A stretch of DNA of 9,132 nucleotides. It comes from Chloroflexia bacterium. Its GTDB lineage: Bacteria; Chloroflexota; Chloroflexia; Thermobaculales; Thermobaculaceae. This document shows positions 1 to 6,840 of the stretch, piece by piece. A program made the translations under genes and the position numbers. The notes under the pieces were generated by a model. That model was not told the origin of the DNA. It did not search any database and saw only the letters and a list, made by a program, of their open reading frames with translations. The stretch spans positions 1-9,132 of the forward strand of contig JACDAU010000330.1 in assembly GCA_013695265.1 (NCBI GenBank), read 5' to 3'. Position 1 is the first letter of the stretch. Every line of letters starts with the position of its first letter.

Positions 1-347
1 TCGATGCGCACATCGAGGTGTACGGGGACTCGAAGTCGGTGCGCGTCCAGTACGACACGCCGTACATCCGCCACCTGCCGACAACCCTCACCGTGACGCA
101 GACCGTGGGCGAGGCGTACACGGAAGCGGTAGAGCGGCCAACGTACACCGACCCGTACAGTCGTGAGCTGGAGTACTTCCACGAAGTGGTCACGACGGGC
201 GGCCAGCCGAAGACCACCCCCGAGGACTTCAAGCAGGACCTTCAGCTCTTCCGGATGATCATCGACTCCCTCAGCGAGAGAAGCAGTGACAACATTGCCC
301 ACGACACAGAGCCGCCCAAGCAGGAGCCCACCGCCGATTTCTGGTAG
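1..347 (+). CDS. Gfo/Idh/MocA-type oxidoreductase, C-terminal part (5' end outside window)
   Basis: Open from the left edge in the frame that starts at base 3, ending at TAG 345-347; about 114 residues are visible. The segment with SRELEYFHEVV, then PKTTPEDFKQDLQLFRMII, is the typical end of Gfo/Idh/MocA proteins. These are NAD(P)-dependent cytoplasmic dehydrogenases acting on sugars, inositols or sugar acids. The preceding strands (HIEVYGDSKSVRVQYDTPY) fit the C-terminal beta-sheet domain. The Rossmann domain and catalytic Lys lie upstream, so the substrate cannot be judged. Family members usually end about where this one reads IIDSLSE. The last ~20 residues (SSDNIAHDTEPPKQEPTADFW) look unrelated and join in frame, across the TAG, to the HTH-containing frame downstream. 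The native stop may therefore have been lost and the tail acquired from a neighbouring gene. The family call is firm; the tail interpretation is inference. Confidence 0.85.
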   Translation, partial: DAHIEVYGDSKSVRVQYDTPYIRHLPTTLTVTQTVGEAYTEAVERPTYTDPYSRELEYFHEVVTTGGQPKTTPEDFKQDLQLFRMIIDSLSERSSDNIAHDTEPPKQEPTADFW

Positions 348-656
348 ACCAACTCTGATGACAGGGCTGCGCTTCGCAAGAAGGCACTCAAGGCGGAGCA
401 GCTCAACTACCTCTGGTACCTCTGGGATCAGCACAACGTGCTGCTCAACAACCAGGGGCAGCCGGCCCGTGATGAGCACGGGCACTTCAAAGAAAAGCTC
501 AACAACGATCCTGGAAAGCTCAACGACGCAGAACTGGAGCGGGCGACCGGCTTACGCTCTCAGACCGTCAGGAGATACATCGAGCGGTACAAGAAGACCG
601 GGGAGCGAGACGACCGGGCTCCCGGCGCCGGTCAGGGCAATCGTTGCAACCACTAG
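348..656 (+). pseudogene. Small helix-turn-helix protein, probably a broken gene fused behind the oxidoreductase
   Basis: The frame continues directly after TAG 345-347 and runs about 102 codons to TAG 654-656. It contains AALRKKALKAEQLNYLWYLWDQHNVLL, then an HTH-like stretch at about 516-600 (LNDAELERATGLRS, QTVRRYIERYKKTGE). Third codon positions are mostly G or C, so this frame has been under coding selection; the overlapping frame starting at GTG 286 is Ser/Arg/Thr-rich and looks like a shadow. No ATG, GTG or TTG occurs between the TAG and GTG 438, and GTG 438 has no evident ribosome binding site and would cut off the conserved-looking N-terminal helix. Upstream of the TAG the same frame reads SDNIAHDTEPPKQEPTADFW, which looks like the natural N-terminus of this protein (MSDN...) with its ATG lost. 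I infer two lesions: loss of the start and a nonsense codon. Alternatives are a 72-residue product from GTG 438, or TAG read-through. The family is not recognised beyond the HTH. Confidence 0.5.
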
Positions 657-728
657 GGGCAAAGTTCAGTAGTTCATCCTACCAGCGAGAGGAGCCGCTT
701 ATCGCTGTTCCCTCCGGACGGGCACTTT

Positions 729-736
729 GAGAAGGG
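729..736 (+). promoter_or_regulatory. Ribosome binding site of the GH13 gene
   Basis: GAGAAGGG lies 7 bases before ATG 744 and fixes this start. It yields the long N-terminal region before the twin-arginine motif, which is normal for Tat signals. The untranslated stretch between 657 and 743 shows no promoter that I would defend. Confidence 0.6.
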
Positions 737-743
737 CACGCCG

Positions 744-2915
744 ATGGAACCCACAGCACCGACTCCACGCGAGCATCCCGGCAATCTCGACCCATACGGC
801 AGCTGCCCGGCCGCAGATTACCGGTCCTTCTCCCGCCGCCGCTTCCTGCAGGTCTCGCTCGCGGCGGGCACGGGCGCACTGACCACGGCGTGCGGCCTCG
901 GGCGGAGCACGACCACGCCCACGGCGGCCACCCTGAAACCGATCGCGCAGGCCACGGCCGTCCCGGTCGTCCGGCGGCCGACCGTCGACGCGCGCGTCGG
1001 CCTCGCGCTCGACCACCACGGTGGCGACGCCTGGGCCTGGCGCAAGCGTATCACGGGACGCTGCATCGGCTGCGAATCGTGCACCGCCGTGTACCTCCAG
1101 GCGGGTGACGAGTGCGCGGAGATAGAGCCTGAGGAAGATCGCTTTTCCGTTGCCATGCCCCTCAGGGCCGGTGAGAACGCCGTCTCCGCCATATGCGAGC
1201 ACGGGGACGGGCGCCGGTACGCATCCCCGCCCGTAAAGTACAACCTGCGGCTCGCGGACCGGCCGAGGGCCGAGATCGCGGTCTCCCTCGAAGGCGGCAA
1301 GATCGTGCTCGATGGGGGCAAGAGCCTGCCTTGTAAAGGGACGAAAAAGGCGATCAGGAGCTACGCGTGGTCCACGCGGGACGGTAACTCTGCCCCGATC
1401 GCACTGGACAATGCGAACGAGAAACGCATCGCGCTCTCACCCCCCGCGGCGGATGGCGAATACTACGTGCGGCTCCAGGTCGCCGATGAGGCCGGGAAGG
1501 AAGATACGAGCACCGCATACTTCATCATCGCGGACGGCAAGCCGAAGCTGCCGAAGCTGGCGACCGAGGCGCCGGCCTGGGTGGAGAACGCGATCGTGTA
1601 CGGCGTGATCTCACGCAACTTCGGACCTGATGGACTCAGGAGCGTGACGGGCAGGTTGGATGATCTCAAGGATCTGGGGGTAAACACCCTCTGGCTGGCG
1701 CCGATCAACGAGTCCACGGTTGGGTTCGGGTACGAGGTGACGGACTACTTCAAGCTCCGGCCGGACGATGGTGGCGGCACGGACGCGGATATGCACGAGC
1801 TTGTGCGGGAGGCGCACGCCCGAGAGATGCGCATCGTCCTGGATTTCCTGCTTAATCACTCCTCCGTCGAGCAGCCGTACTTCCTTGATGCGGAGCAGCA
1901 TGGGAAGGCGTCCAGCTACTACGACTTCTACGCGCGTGACGCAGCGGGCAACTATACCTATTACTTCGAGTACGACCACCTCGCGAACTTGAACTACGAC
2001 AACCCGGAGGTCGAGAGCTGGATGCTGAAGTCGTTCTCATACTGGGTTCGGGAGTTCGACGTGGATGGTTTCCGGGTCGACATTGCCTGGGGCATTCGGG
2101 AGCGCAAGCCCGACTTCTGGCCGCGCTGGCGGCGGGAGCTCCAGAAGATCAAGCCGGACCTCATGCTACTGGCGGAGGCGCCCGGCCGCGACCCCTACTA
2201 CTACACCCAGGGCTACGACGCCGCGTACGACTGGGCCGCGGAGTACGGCCCGGAGTACGACTGGTTTCTGGACCTGGGCCGGTGGGCCTGGGAGAACGTC
2301 TTCGACATCGAGGAGGATATCCCGTCACGCCTGCGGACGGCGCTCACGAACGATGGCGAAGGCTTTCACCCCGACGCGCTTCTCTTCCGATTCCTGAACA
2401 ACAACGATACCAGCCCACGGTTCATCAGCGACCACGGCCCGGAGCTCACCCGCGTCGCCGCGGCGCTGCTGCTCACGCTGCCGGGCATTCCGTGCGTCTA
2501 CACAGGTGACGAGGTGGGCGCGAAGTTTGAACCGTATGACGGGAGCTGCTGCATCGACTGGGACGCTGACAAGTACGCGCTCCGCCCGCACTACAAGAAG
2601 CTGATCGCCCTGCGCAACACGCTGCCCGCGCTTCGCTCGCGCCGGATGGAGATCCTCGAGGTGAGGTCCGTTGGTCCAGTCTCGGGTTACGTGCGCTACA
2701 CCAGCGCCGACGAGCCGCCCGTGCTTGTGCTCTTGAACTGGGGAGACAAAGCCGTTAATGCTGAGGTGAGACTACCGGAGCGGTTCGGCGCGCTCAGGGG
2801 TCGCGGGAGTCTACATGACGCGCTTGCCGGGAAGCAGGTGGCACTCGGTCATGGTCGGTTACTGCGCGCGTCCATGCCGGCGTACAGCGCGCGGATACTG
2901 ACGACCGAGGTGTGA
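744..2915 (+). CDS. Tat-exported lipoprotein alpha-amylase-family (GH13) glycoside hydrolase
   Basis: This 723-residue protein should hydrolyse or transfer alpha-glucosidic bonds outside the cell. Residues 30-36 (SRRRFLQ) form a twin-arginine motif, followed by a hydrophobic stretch and lipobox LTTAC with Cys50. It is therefore predicted to be Tat-exported and lipid-anchored. Residues 51-80 are a Thr/Pro/Ala linker. About 85-170 is an Ig-like beta domain (FSVAMPLRAGENAVSAIC), and about 172-264 a PKD-like domain (DGEYYVRLQVADEAGKEDTSTAYF). The GH13 barrel spans about 278-625. Region I is DFLLNH 367-372; region II is GFRVD with nucleophile Asp446; region III is LLAE with acid/base Glu478; region IV is FLNNND with Asp555. 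All three carboxylates are present. Region IV has Asn554 where most GH13 enzymes have His. A C-terminal beta domain follows (about 633-722). Cysteines cluster at 107, 110, 113, 124 and 151, and 602-603 are adjacent. Substrate specificity (maltodextrin, trehalose-like or other) cannot be read from the sequence. A repressor gene and a sugar importer follow on the same strand. Confidence 0.92.
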   Translation: MEPTAPTPREHPGNLDPYGSCPAADYRSFSRRRFLQVSLAAGTGALTTACGLGRSTTTPTAATLKPIAQATAVPVVRRPTVDARVGLALDHHGGDAWAWRKRITGRCIGCESCTAVYLQAGDECAEIEPEEDRFSVAMPLRAGENAVSAICEHGDGRRYASPPVKYNLRLADRPRAEIAVSLEGGKIVLDGGKSLPCKGTKKAIRSYAWSTRDGNSAPIALDNANEKRIALSPPAADGEYYVRLQVADEAGKEDTSTAYFIIADGKPKLPKLATEAPAWVENAIVYGVISRNFGPDGLRSVTGRLDDLKDLGVNTLWLAPINESTVGFGYEVTDYFKLRPDDGGGTDADMHELVREAHAREMRIVLDFLLNHSSVEQPYFLDAEQHGKASSYYDFYARDAAGNYTYYFEYDHLANLNYDNPEVESWMLKSFSYWVREFDVDGFRVDIAWGIRERKPDFWPRWRRELQKIKPDLMLLAEAPGRDPYYYTQGYDAAYDWAAEYGPEYDWFLDLGRWAWENVFDIEEDIPSRLRTALTNDGEGFHPDALLFRFLNNNDTSPRFISDHGPELTRVAAALLLTLPGIPCVYTGDEVGAKFEPYDGSCCIDWDADKYALRPHYKKLIALRNTLPALRSRRMEILEVRSVGPVSGYVRYTSADEPPVLVLLNWGDKAVNAEVRLPERFGALRGRGSLHDALAGKQVALGHGRLLRASMPAYSARILTTEV

Positions 2916-2972
2916 GTCGCTCTCAGGCTTGACGCAGAGCACCAAAGCGGCCACCCCGGCGACTCAGCTGAC

Positions 2973-2997
2973 CCTCCGCTTTCCGGACATCCGGAGG
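2973..2997 (+). terminator. Weak hairpin downstream of the GH13 gene
   Basis: A 6-bp stem (CCTCCG 2973-2978 with CGGAGG 2992-2997) encloses a 13-base loop that contains TCCGGA. It lies 58 bases after the amylase stop and before the repressor promoter, where a terminator would be expected. There is no T-run after it, so factor-independent termination is unlikely. The rest of 2916-3054 holds nothing I recognise. Confidence 0.25.
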
Positions 2998-3054
2998 CTG
3001 CATCGCCAGCTCAGGCAGCGCTCGTGTAGCAACGGCCTCGCTCGCCGCTCACGC

Positions 3055-3083
3055 TTGACTTCGTATGGAGGTACTTCTATACT
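3055..3083 (+). promoter_or_regulatory. Sigma70-type promoter of the LacI-family repressor gene
   Basis: The -35 element TTGACT (3055-3060) and the -10 element TATACT (3078-3083) are separated by exactly 17 bases, a near-consensus housekeeping promoter in an otherwise GC-rich intergenic region. Transcription would start near 3090, immediately before the operator palindrome. The ATG at 3065 lies inside this promoter and therefore cannot be the translation start of the repressor. Confidence 0.75.
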
Positions 3084-3091
3084 ACTCGCTA

Positions 3092-3105
3092 CGCAAACGT
3101 TTGCG
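3092..3105 (+). promoter_or_regulatory. LacI/PurR-family operator (perfect 14-bp palindrome)
   Basis: CGCAAACGTTTGCG is a perfect palindrome with a central CpG, the hallmark of LacI-family operators, and it matches the core of the E. coli PurR box. It starts about 9 bases after the -10 element, so a bound repressor would block initiation. The encoded protein has the matching recognition helix and hinge leucine, which makes autoregulation the simplest reading. I found no second clear copy in the window. Confidence 0.8.
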
Positions 3106-3130
3106 GGGTCCGCTGGAAACGGGGGGATAC

Positions 3131-4246
3131 GTGGCAACCATCCGAGATGTCGCGCAGCGTGCCGGGGTATCGGTGACAACCGTGTCCCATGTCGTGAACA
3201 ACACACGCCCCGTCGAGCCGAATACCCAGGCACGCGTCCGGGTGGCGATCGAGGCACTCGGCTACCGGCCAAACCTGCTCGCGCGCGGCCTGCGCAGCCG
3301 CAAGACCAACACGATAGGGCTGCTCGTCCCCGATAACTCCAATCCATTCTTCGCCGAGGTCGCGCGCGCGATCGAGGACGCGGGATTCGAGCAGGGCTAC
3401 AGTGTCATCCTGTGCAACTCGGACATGAAGGAAGCGAAGCAGGACGCCTACCTGAGCGTCCTGCTCGCGAAACAAGTAGACGGGCTGATCCTGATTTCCT
3501 CCGGCGACAGTCCCGATCCCGTGAAGCGCATCATGCAAGCGGGCGTTCCGGTGGTCGTGGTCGACCGGGAGCTCGGCGATTTGCCGGTCGACCAGGTGCT
3601 CGTCGACAACGAGCAGGGGGGCTACCTGGCGGGATCCCACCTGGTGGGGCTGGGGCATACGCGGATTGGGTACATCGCCGGGCCGAGCGATATTAGGCCC
3701 AGCAAGGGACGCGTCGAGGGACTGCGTCGCGCCTTGCGGGAAGCGGAGTTGGAGCTCGATCCGCGCGCGATAACCCGCGGCGACGGCCGCTACACCGGCG
3801 GTGAGGAGGCAATGCGCGAGCTCCTGGCGCGACGCAGAGACCTCACCGCCATCTTCGCATACAACGACCTCATGGCGATTGGCGCGGTCGCGGTGTTGCG
3901 GCAGGCTGGACTGCGCGTGCCGGAGGACATCTCTGTCATCGGCTTCGACGACATCCCGCAGGCAGCCACGACGGTGCCCGCGATCACGACCGTGGCACAG
4001 CCAACGTCAGAGCTGGGGAACGTCAGTGCGCGCCTGCTCCTCAAGCGGCTCACTTCCGTTGCGGACTGGGAGCCGTCACGCGTGCTGCTCCCGACCACGC
4101 TCGTGGTGCGCGAAAGTTGCCAGAAACGGAGAGGGGCGCACGACGCTTCCAGCGGCGGCCGGAGCGCGGGTGGGACGGGAGCGGTGAGCACCCCCGTAAC
4201 GCACGATAAGCACGCAGCGGGGAGGGGGGTGGTAACCGATCGGTAG
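3131..4246 (+). CDS. LacI/PurR-family transcriptional repressor
   Basis: A cytoplasmic DNA-binding regulator of 371 residues, counted from GTG 3131. That start is chosen because MATIRDVAQRAGVSVTTVSHVVN is the canonical LacI-family N-terminus and because the promoter and operator lie upstream of it. Residues 4-23 form the HTH, with recognition helix SVTTVSHVV close to that of E. coli PurR. The hinge helix (PNLLARGLR, 47-55) places Leu54 where PurR inserts a leucine into the central CpG. Residues 60-329 are the periplasmic-binding-like effector domain (IGLLVPDNSNPFFAEV, GHTRIGYIAGP, AIFAYNDLMAIGA, ISVIGFDD). NPFF and GFDD resemble sugar-sensing members more than PurR itself, so a sugar effector is likelier than a purine. 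Typical proteins end near LVVRES; here 42 extra residues (330-371) of low complexity follow, perhaps from loss of an earlier stop. It is followed by the importer genes on the same strand and probably controls them. The effector is unknown. Confidence 0.93.
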   Translation: MATIRDVAQRAGVSVTTVSHVVNNTRPVEPNTQARVRVAIEALGYRPNLLARGLRSRKTNTIGLLVPDNSNPFFAEVARAIEDAGFEQGYSVILCNSDMKEAKQDAYLSVLLAKQVDGLILISSGDSPDPVKRIMQAGVPVVVVDRELGDLPVDQVLVDNEQGGYLAGSHLVGLGHTRIGYIAGPSDIRPSKGRVEGLRRALREAELELDPRAITRGDGRYTGGEEAMRELLARRRDLTAIFAYNDLMAIGAVAVLRQAGLRVPEDISVIGFDDIPQAATTVPAITTVAQPTSELGNVSARLLLKRLTSVADWEPSRVLLPTTLVVRESCQKRRGAHDASSGGRSAGGTGAVSTPVTHDKHAAGRGVVTDR

Positions 4247-4310
4247 GAGACTCGGGGGTTATCAATATCCACCGGCGGGCGGCGTTGAAGCGATGGACCC
4301 GTCGTGAAAC

Positions 4311-4315
4311 AGGAG
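4311..4315 (+). promoter_or_regulatory. Ribosome binding site deciding the start of the binding-protein gene
   Basis: AGGAG ends 7 bases before TTG 4323, a normal distance, but only 1 base before ATG 4317, which is too close for initiation. No other Shine-Dalgarno-like sequence precedes the ATG. TTG 4323 is therefore the preferred start. The 76 bases between the repressor stop and this start show no convincing promoter. Confidence 0.55.
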
Positions 4316-4322
4316 TATGGAT

Positions 4323-5843
4323 TTGTCCGACCTTAAGCGTTCTGATCACAAGCGGTACTCGCGCATGTTGCCGTTGCTGGCAATTCTCGCGCTCATCTTG
4401 CCGTTGCTCGCCGCATGTGGCGGCAACCCGCAAGCGCCCACGCCAACACCGGGTGGTCCTGTTGGCCTGGCCGAGGAGACGCCCACGGAGGAGGCGCCGG
4501 TTGGCGACGCGACGGCAGTAGGCACGGAGGCCGCGGTGGTGACAACCATTGAGCCCGTGGAGGAGACGGCCGTCTCGGCCCGAGCGACGGCTGCAGGTCC
4601 GGAGGCCACCGCGATCGGGAAAAGACTCGACCTCGCGAAGCTGAGCCCCGAGATCGCGGCGCCGAAGGAGAAGGTGCAGATCACGTTTCAATCGTGGTCC
4701 GGCGAGGGGCTCAAGCCGTTCGAGAAGCAGTTCGAGAAGCTGTACCCGAACATCGACGTTAAGCTGCAGGACGTGCCCGCCGAGCAGATGCAGGACAAGC
4801 TGACGACACAGATCGCCGGCAACAACGCGCCCGACGCGGCATACGTCGATAACGGGACTGTCGGTGCGTTTGCTCCACGGCAAGCGCTCGTCGATCTCGA
4901 CCCATACATCGCGAAGAGCATCGCCGTGGAGCCGGACGACTATGTTGCTGCCTTCCGCAAGTCGGTGACGAACAAGGGGAAGATGTACGGTTTGCCGTTC
5001 GATGGCGAGTCCACCGGCCTGTTCTACCGCACCGACCTCTTCAAGCAGGCCGGCATCGACGGTCCGCCAGAGACGTGGGACGAGTTCATGGATGCCGCGA
5101 AGAAGTTGACGAACAAGGAGAAGAAGCAGTACGGCTTTATCGCCTTCGCGCCGGAGGCAGCGTACTACTGGTACCCGTGGCTCTGGCAGACCGGCGAGCG
5201 CGCGATGTCCGCGGATGGGAAGGTAACCTTTAACAGCGCGAGAGGCAAGAAGGCGGGGGAGTTCTACGTGGACCTGGCCCGCAACTACTCGCCGCCGGAC
5301 CAGCTCAACGCCAACTCGTATGACGGGCGCGTTGCCTTCGCAAACGGCAAGGTCGGGATGTACGTGGCTGGCGCCTGGTTCGCGGGCACGATGATCAACG
5401 AGTTCCCGAAGACCAAGGGCAAGTGGGCCTCGGCTCCGCTGCCCAAGGACGCGCAGTGCGCCACTACGATCGCGGGCGACGCGCTCGTGATCTTCAACCA
5501 GAGCAAGAACAAGGACGCCGCGTGGAAGTGGATAGAGTTCCTCTCGGCGCCGCAGAACATGGCCCTGTGGAACATCGGCACGCGCAAGAGCCCTGGCTCG
5601 CTACTGCCGACCCGCAAGTCGCTGCTGAACGATCCGCAGGTCTTCGTCAACAACCCGATCCTCAAGGGTTTCGCGGAGCAGATGAACTGCGGCGTCTCCG
5701 ATCCAGCGATGGAGAACGAGAAGTGGGGCGAGGCGGAGAAGGCGCTTAACGACAACCTCGGGAAGGCGATTTACGGCGACCTCACGGCCGCCGAGGCGCT
5801 CGATGAGGCAGCGCTCGAAGCTGAGGATATCCTGCAGCGATAG
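4323..5843 (+). CDS. Sugar ABC transporter substrate-binding lipoprotein (family 1, CUT1 type)
   Basis: This 506-residue extracytoplasmic receptor delivers a carbohydrate to the two permeases encoded next. Numbering starts at TTG 4323 (ATG 4317 would add two residues). A basic n-region (KRSDHKRYSR) and a Leu-rich core lead to lipobox LLAAC with Cys32, so it is a Sec-type membrane-anchored lipoprotein. Residues 33 to about 115 are a long Pro/Thr/Ala/Glu-rich linker, unusual in length. The binding fold follows: ITFQSWSGEGLKPFEKQFEKLYPNIDVKL, then YGLPFDGESTGLFYRTDLFKQAGIDGPPETWDEF, the classic lobe-crossing segment of sugar-binding proteins. Aromatic residues at YYWYPWLWQ (about 281-289) and GAWFAG are likely ligand-stacking sites. 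Besides Cys32, the only cysteines are 379 and 456, a possible disulfide. The C-terminus (AAWKWIEFLSAPQNMALWNIGTRKSPGSLLPTRKS) is typical. The ligand cannot be named; an oligosaccharide released by the GH13 enzyme is a reasonable guess. Confidence 0.93.
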   Translation: MSDLKRSDHKRYSRMLPLLAILALILPLLAACGGNPQAPTPTPGGPVGLAEETPTEEAPVGDATAVGTEAAVVTTIEPVEETAVSARATAAGPEATAIGKRLDLAKLSPEIAAPKEKVQITFQSWSGEGLKPFEKQFEKLYPNIDVKLQDVPAEQMQDKLTTQIAGNNAPDAAYVDNGTVGAFAPRQALVDLDPYIAKSIAVEPDDYVAAFRKSVTNKGKMYGLPFDGESTGLFYRTDLFKQAGIDGPPETWDEFMDAAKKLTNKEKKQYGFIAFAPEAAYYWYPWLWQTGERAMSADGKVTFNSARGKKAGEFYVDLARNYSPPDQLNANSYDGRVAFANGKVGMYVAGAWFAGTMINEFPKTKGKWASAPLPKDAQCATTIAGDALVIFNQSKNKDAAWKWIEFLSAPQNMALWNIGTRKSPGSLLPTRKSLLNDPQVFVNNPILKGFAEQMNCGVSDPAMENEKWGEAEKALNDNLGKAIYGDLTAAEALDEAALEAEDILQR

Positions 5844-5850
5844 ACAACGA

Positions 5851-5885
5851 CCGGGGGCGCGGTTGAGTATCAGCCCCGCCCCCGG
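5851..5885 (+). repeat. Intergenic hairpin between binding-protein and permease genes
   Basis: A 9-bp perfect stem (CCGGGGGCG 5851-5859 with CGCCCCCGG 5877-5885) extends, after one mismatch, by two more G-C pairs around an 11-base loop. It begins 8 bases after the binding-protein stop and has no T-run after it. In sugar importers, hairpins here commonly protect the binding-protein mRNA or reduce read-through, so that the receptor is made in excess over the permeases. That role is inferred from position and stability. Confidence 0.65.
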
Positions 5886-5906
5886 CAACCATCCTCAGGG
5901 GGACCA

Positions 5907-6830
5907 ATGGCAACAACCACGCTCGGCCGTCCGCCAGGTCGCGCTCGGCAGATACTCCGCGAGATGCGCAAAGAGTGGACCGCGTATCTCTTTCTCGCGC
6001 CCGGACTGCTCCTGTTCTGCGTCTTCGTCATCTTCGGTGTCTCCTTTTCGTTCTACCTGAGCTTCCATGAATGGAACGTGTTGCAGCCCGATAAGCCCTT
6101 TGTTGGACTGGAAAATTATGAGCGGTTGCTCCGGGACAGGCGCTTCCGGCAAGCTTTGGGCAATACATTGTACTTCTGCCTCTCCGTGCCACTCACGATG
6201 ATTTTTGGCCTGCTCATCGCGCTGCTGCTCAACAACCAGATCCGGGGGCGCGCGATCTACCGCACTTTTTACTACATGCCCGCGGTGACGTCCGCCGTCG
6301 CGGCCGCCATCGTGTGGAAGTGGATCTTCAACGGCGATTACGGTCTGCTCAACTACTACTTCCTGAAGTTCGGCCTGATCAACGAGCCGGTGCTATGGCT
6401 CTCCGAGCGCAGCCTGGCGATGCCCTCCGTGATCACCGTCGCCGTGTGGGGCGGGGTGGCTGGCCAGATGGTAATCTTCCTCGCCGGCCTCCAGGCTATC
6501 CCCCAGGAGCTGTACGACGCGGCGAAGGTGGACGGCGCGAACGCCGTGCAGCGGCTGTTTCGCATCACGATCCCGCTGCTCTCCCCAACCATCTTCTTCC
6601 TCTTTATCATCTCGATGATCGGCGCGCTCCAGCAGTTCACCCTTCCGTTCCTGCTCACCAACGGTGGGCCGCTCGGTAAGACGACGACGGTGGGCTACCT
6701 GGTCTATACAAAGGCGTTCAAAGAATTCGAGATGGGGTACGCGTCAGCGATGTCGTACATGCTCTTCGCCATGATGGTGGTGTTCACGGTGCTGTACTGG
6801 CGCCGAATGTACCGCGAGATCGAGTACTAA
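5907..6830 (+). CDS. Sugar ABC transporter permease (MalF/UgpA-like)
   Basis: A 307-residue inner-membrane subunit of a carbohydrate importer. Six membrane segments are visible: about 26-52 (AYLFLAPGLLLFCVFVIFGV), 85-109, 119-141, 174-198, 228-250 and 279-298. The cytoplasmic EAA loop, which docks the ATPase, is at 201-225 (ELYDAAKVDGANAVQRLFRITIPLL), with the conserved Gly at 210. N-terminal APG and the LTNGGP segment (250-255) are typical of the first CUT1 permease. ATG 5907 is preceded by AGGGGG at 5897-5902. The second permease gene starts 10 bases after its stop, so the two are translated as a pair and should form a heterodimer. Confidence 0.95.
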   Translation: MATTTLGRPPGRARQILREMRKEWTAYLFLAPGLLLFCVFVIFGVSFSFYLSFHEWNVLQPDKPFVGLENYERLLRDRRFRQALGNTLYFCLSVPLTMIFGLLIALLLNNQIRGRAIYRTFYYMPAVTSAVAAAIVWKWIFNGDYGLLNYYFLKFGLINEPVLWLSERSLAMPSVITVAVWGGVAGQMVIFLAGLQAIPQELYDAAKVDGANAVQRLFRITIPLLSPTIFFLFIISMIGALQQFTLPFLLTNGGPLGKTTTVGYLVYTKAFKEFEMGYASAMSYMLFAMMVVFTVLYWRRMYREIEY

Positions 6831-6840
6831 GGAGATTGCA

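Noticed and set aside
612..633. Hairpin GACCGG/CCGGTC as a terminator
   Set aside because: It lies inside the HTH frame, its stem is only 6 bp and no T-run follows.
643..650. GTTGCAAC palindrome as a second operator before the amylase
   Set aside because: Only 8 bp, differs from the repressor operator, and such short palindromes occur by chance.
286..672. GTG frame with RBS-like GAGAGAAG upstream, overlapping the oxidoreductase end
   Set aside because: The product is Ser/Arg/Thr-rich with no family features; it is the +1 shadow of the HTH-containing frame.
1062..1134. Ferredoxin-like 4Fe-4S domain in the amylase N-terminus
   Set aside because: There is only one CxxCxxC run, no following CP and no second cluster, and the surrounding strands look Ig-like. 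I keep it as a finding, not a feature.
3065..3130. ATG start 22 codons upstream of the repressor's GTG
   Set aside because: It lies within the -35/-10 promoter and upstream of the predicted transcription start, and the LacI-family N-terminus begins at GTG 3131.
2929..3336. Frame across the intergenic region before the repressor
   Set aside because: Arg-rich shadow that runs through the promoter, operator and repressor HTH in another frame, with no ribosome binding site.
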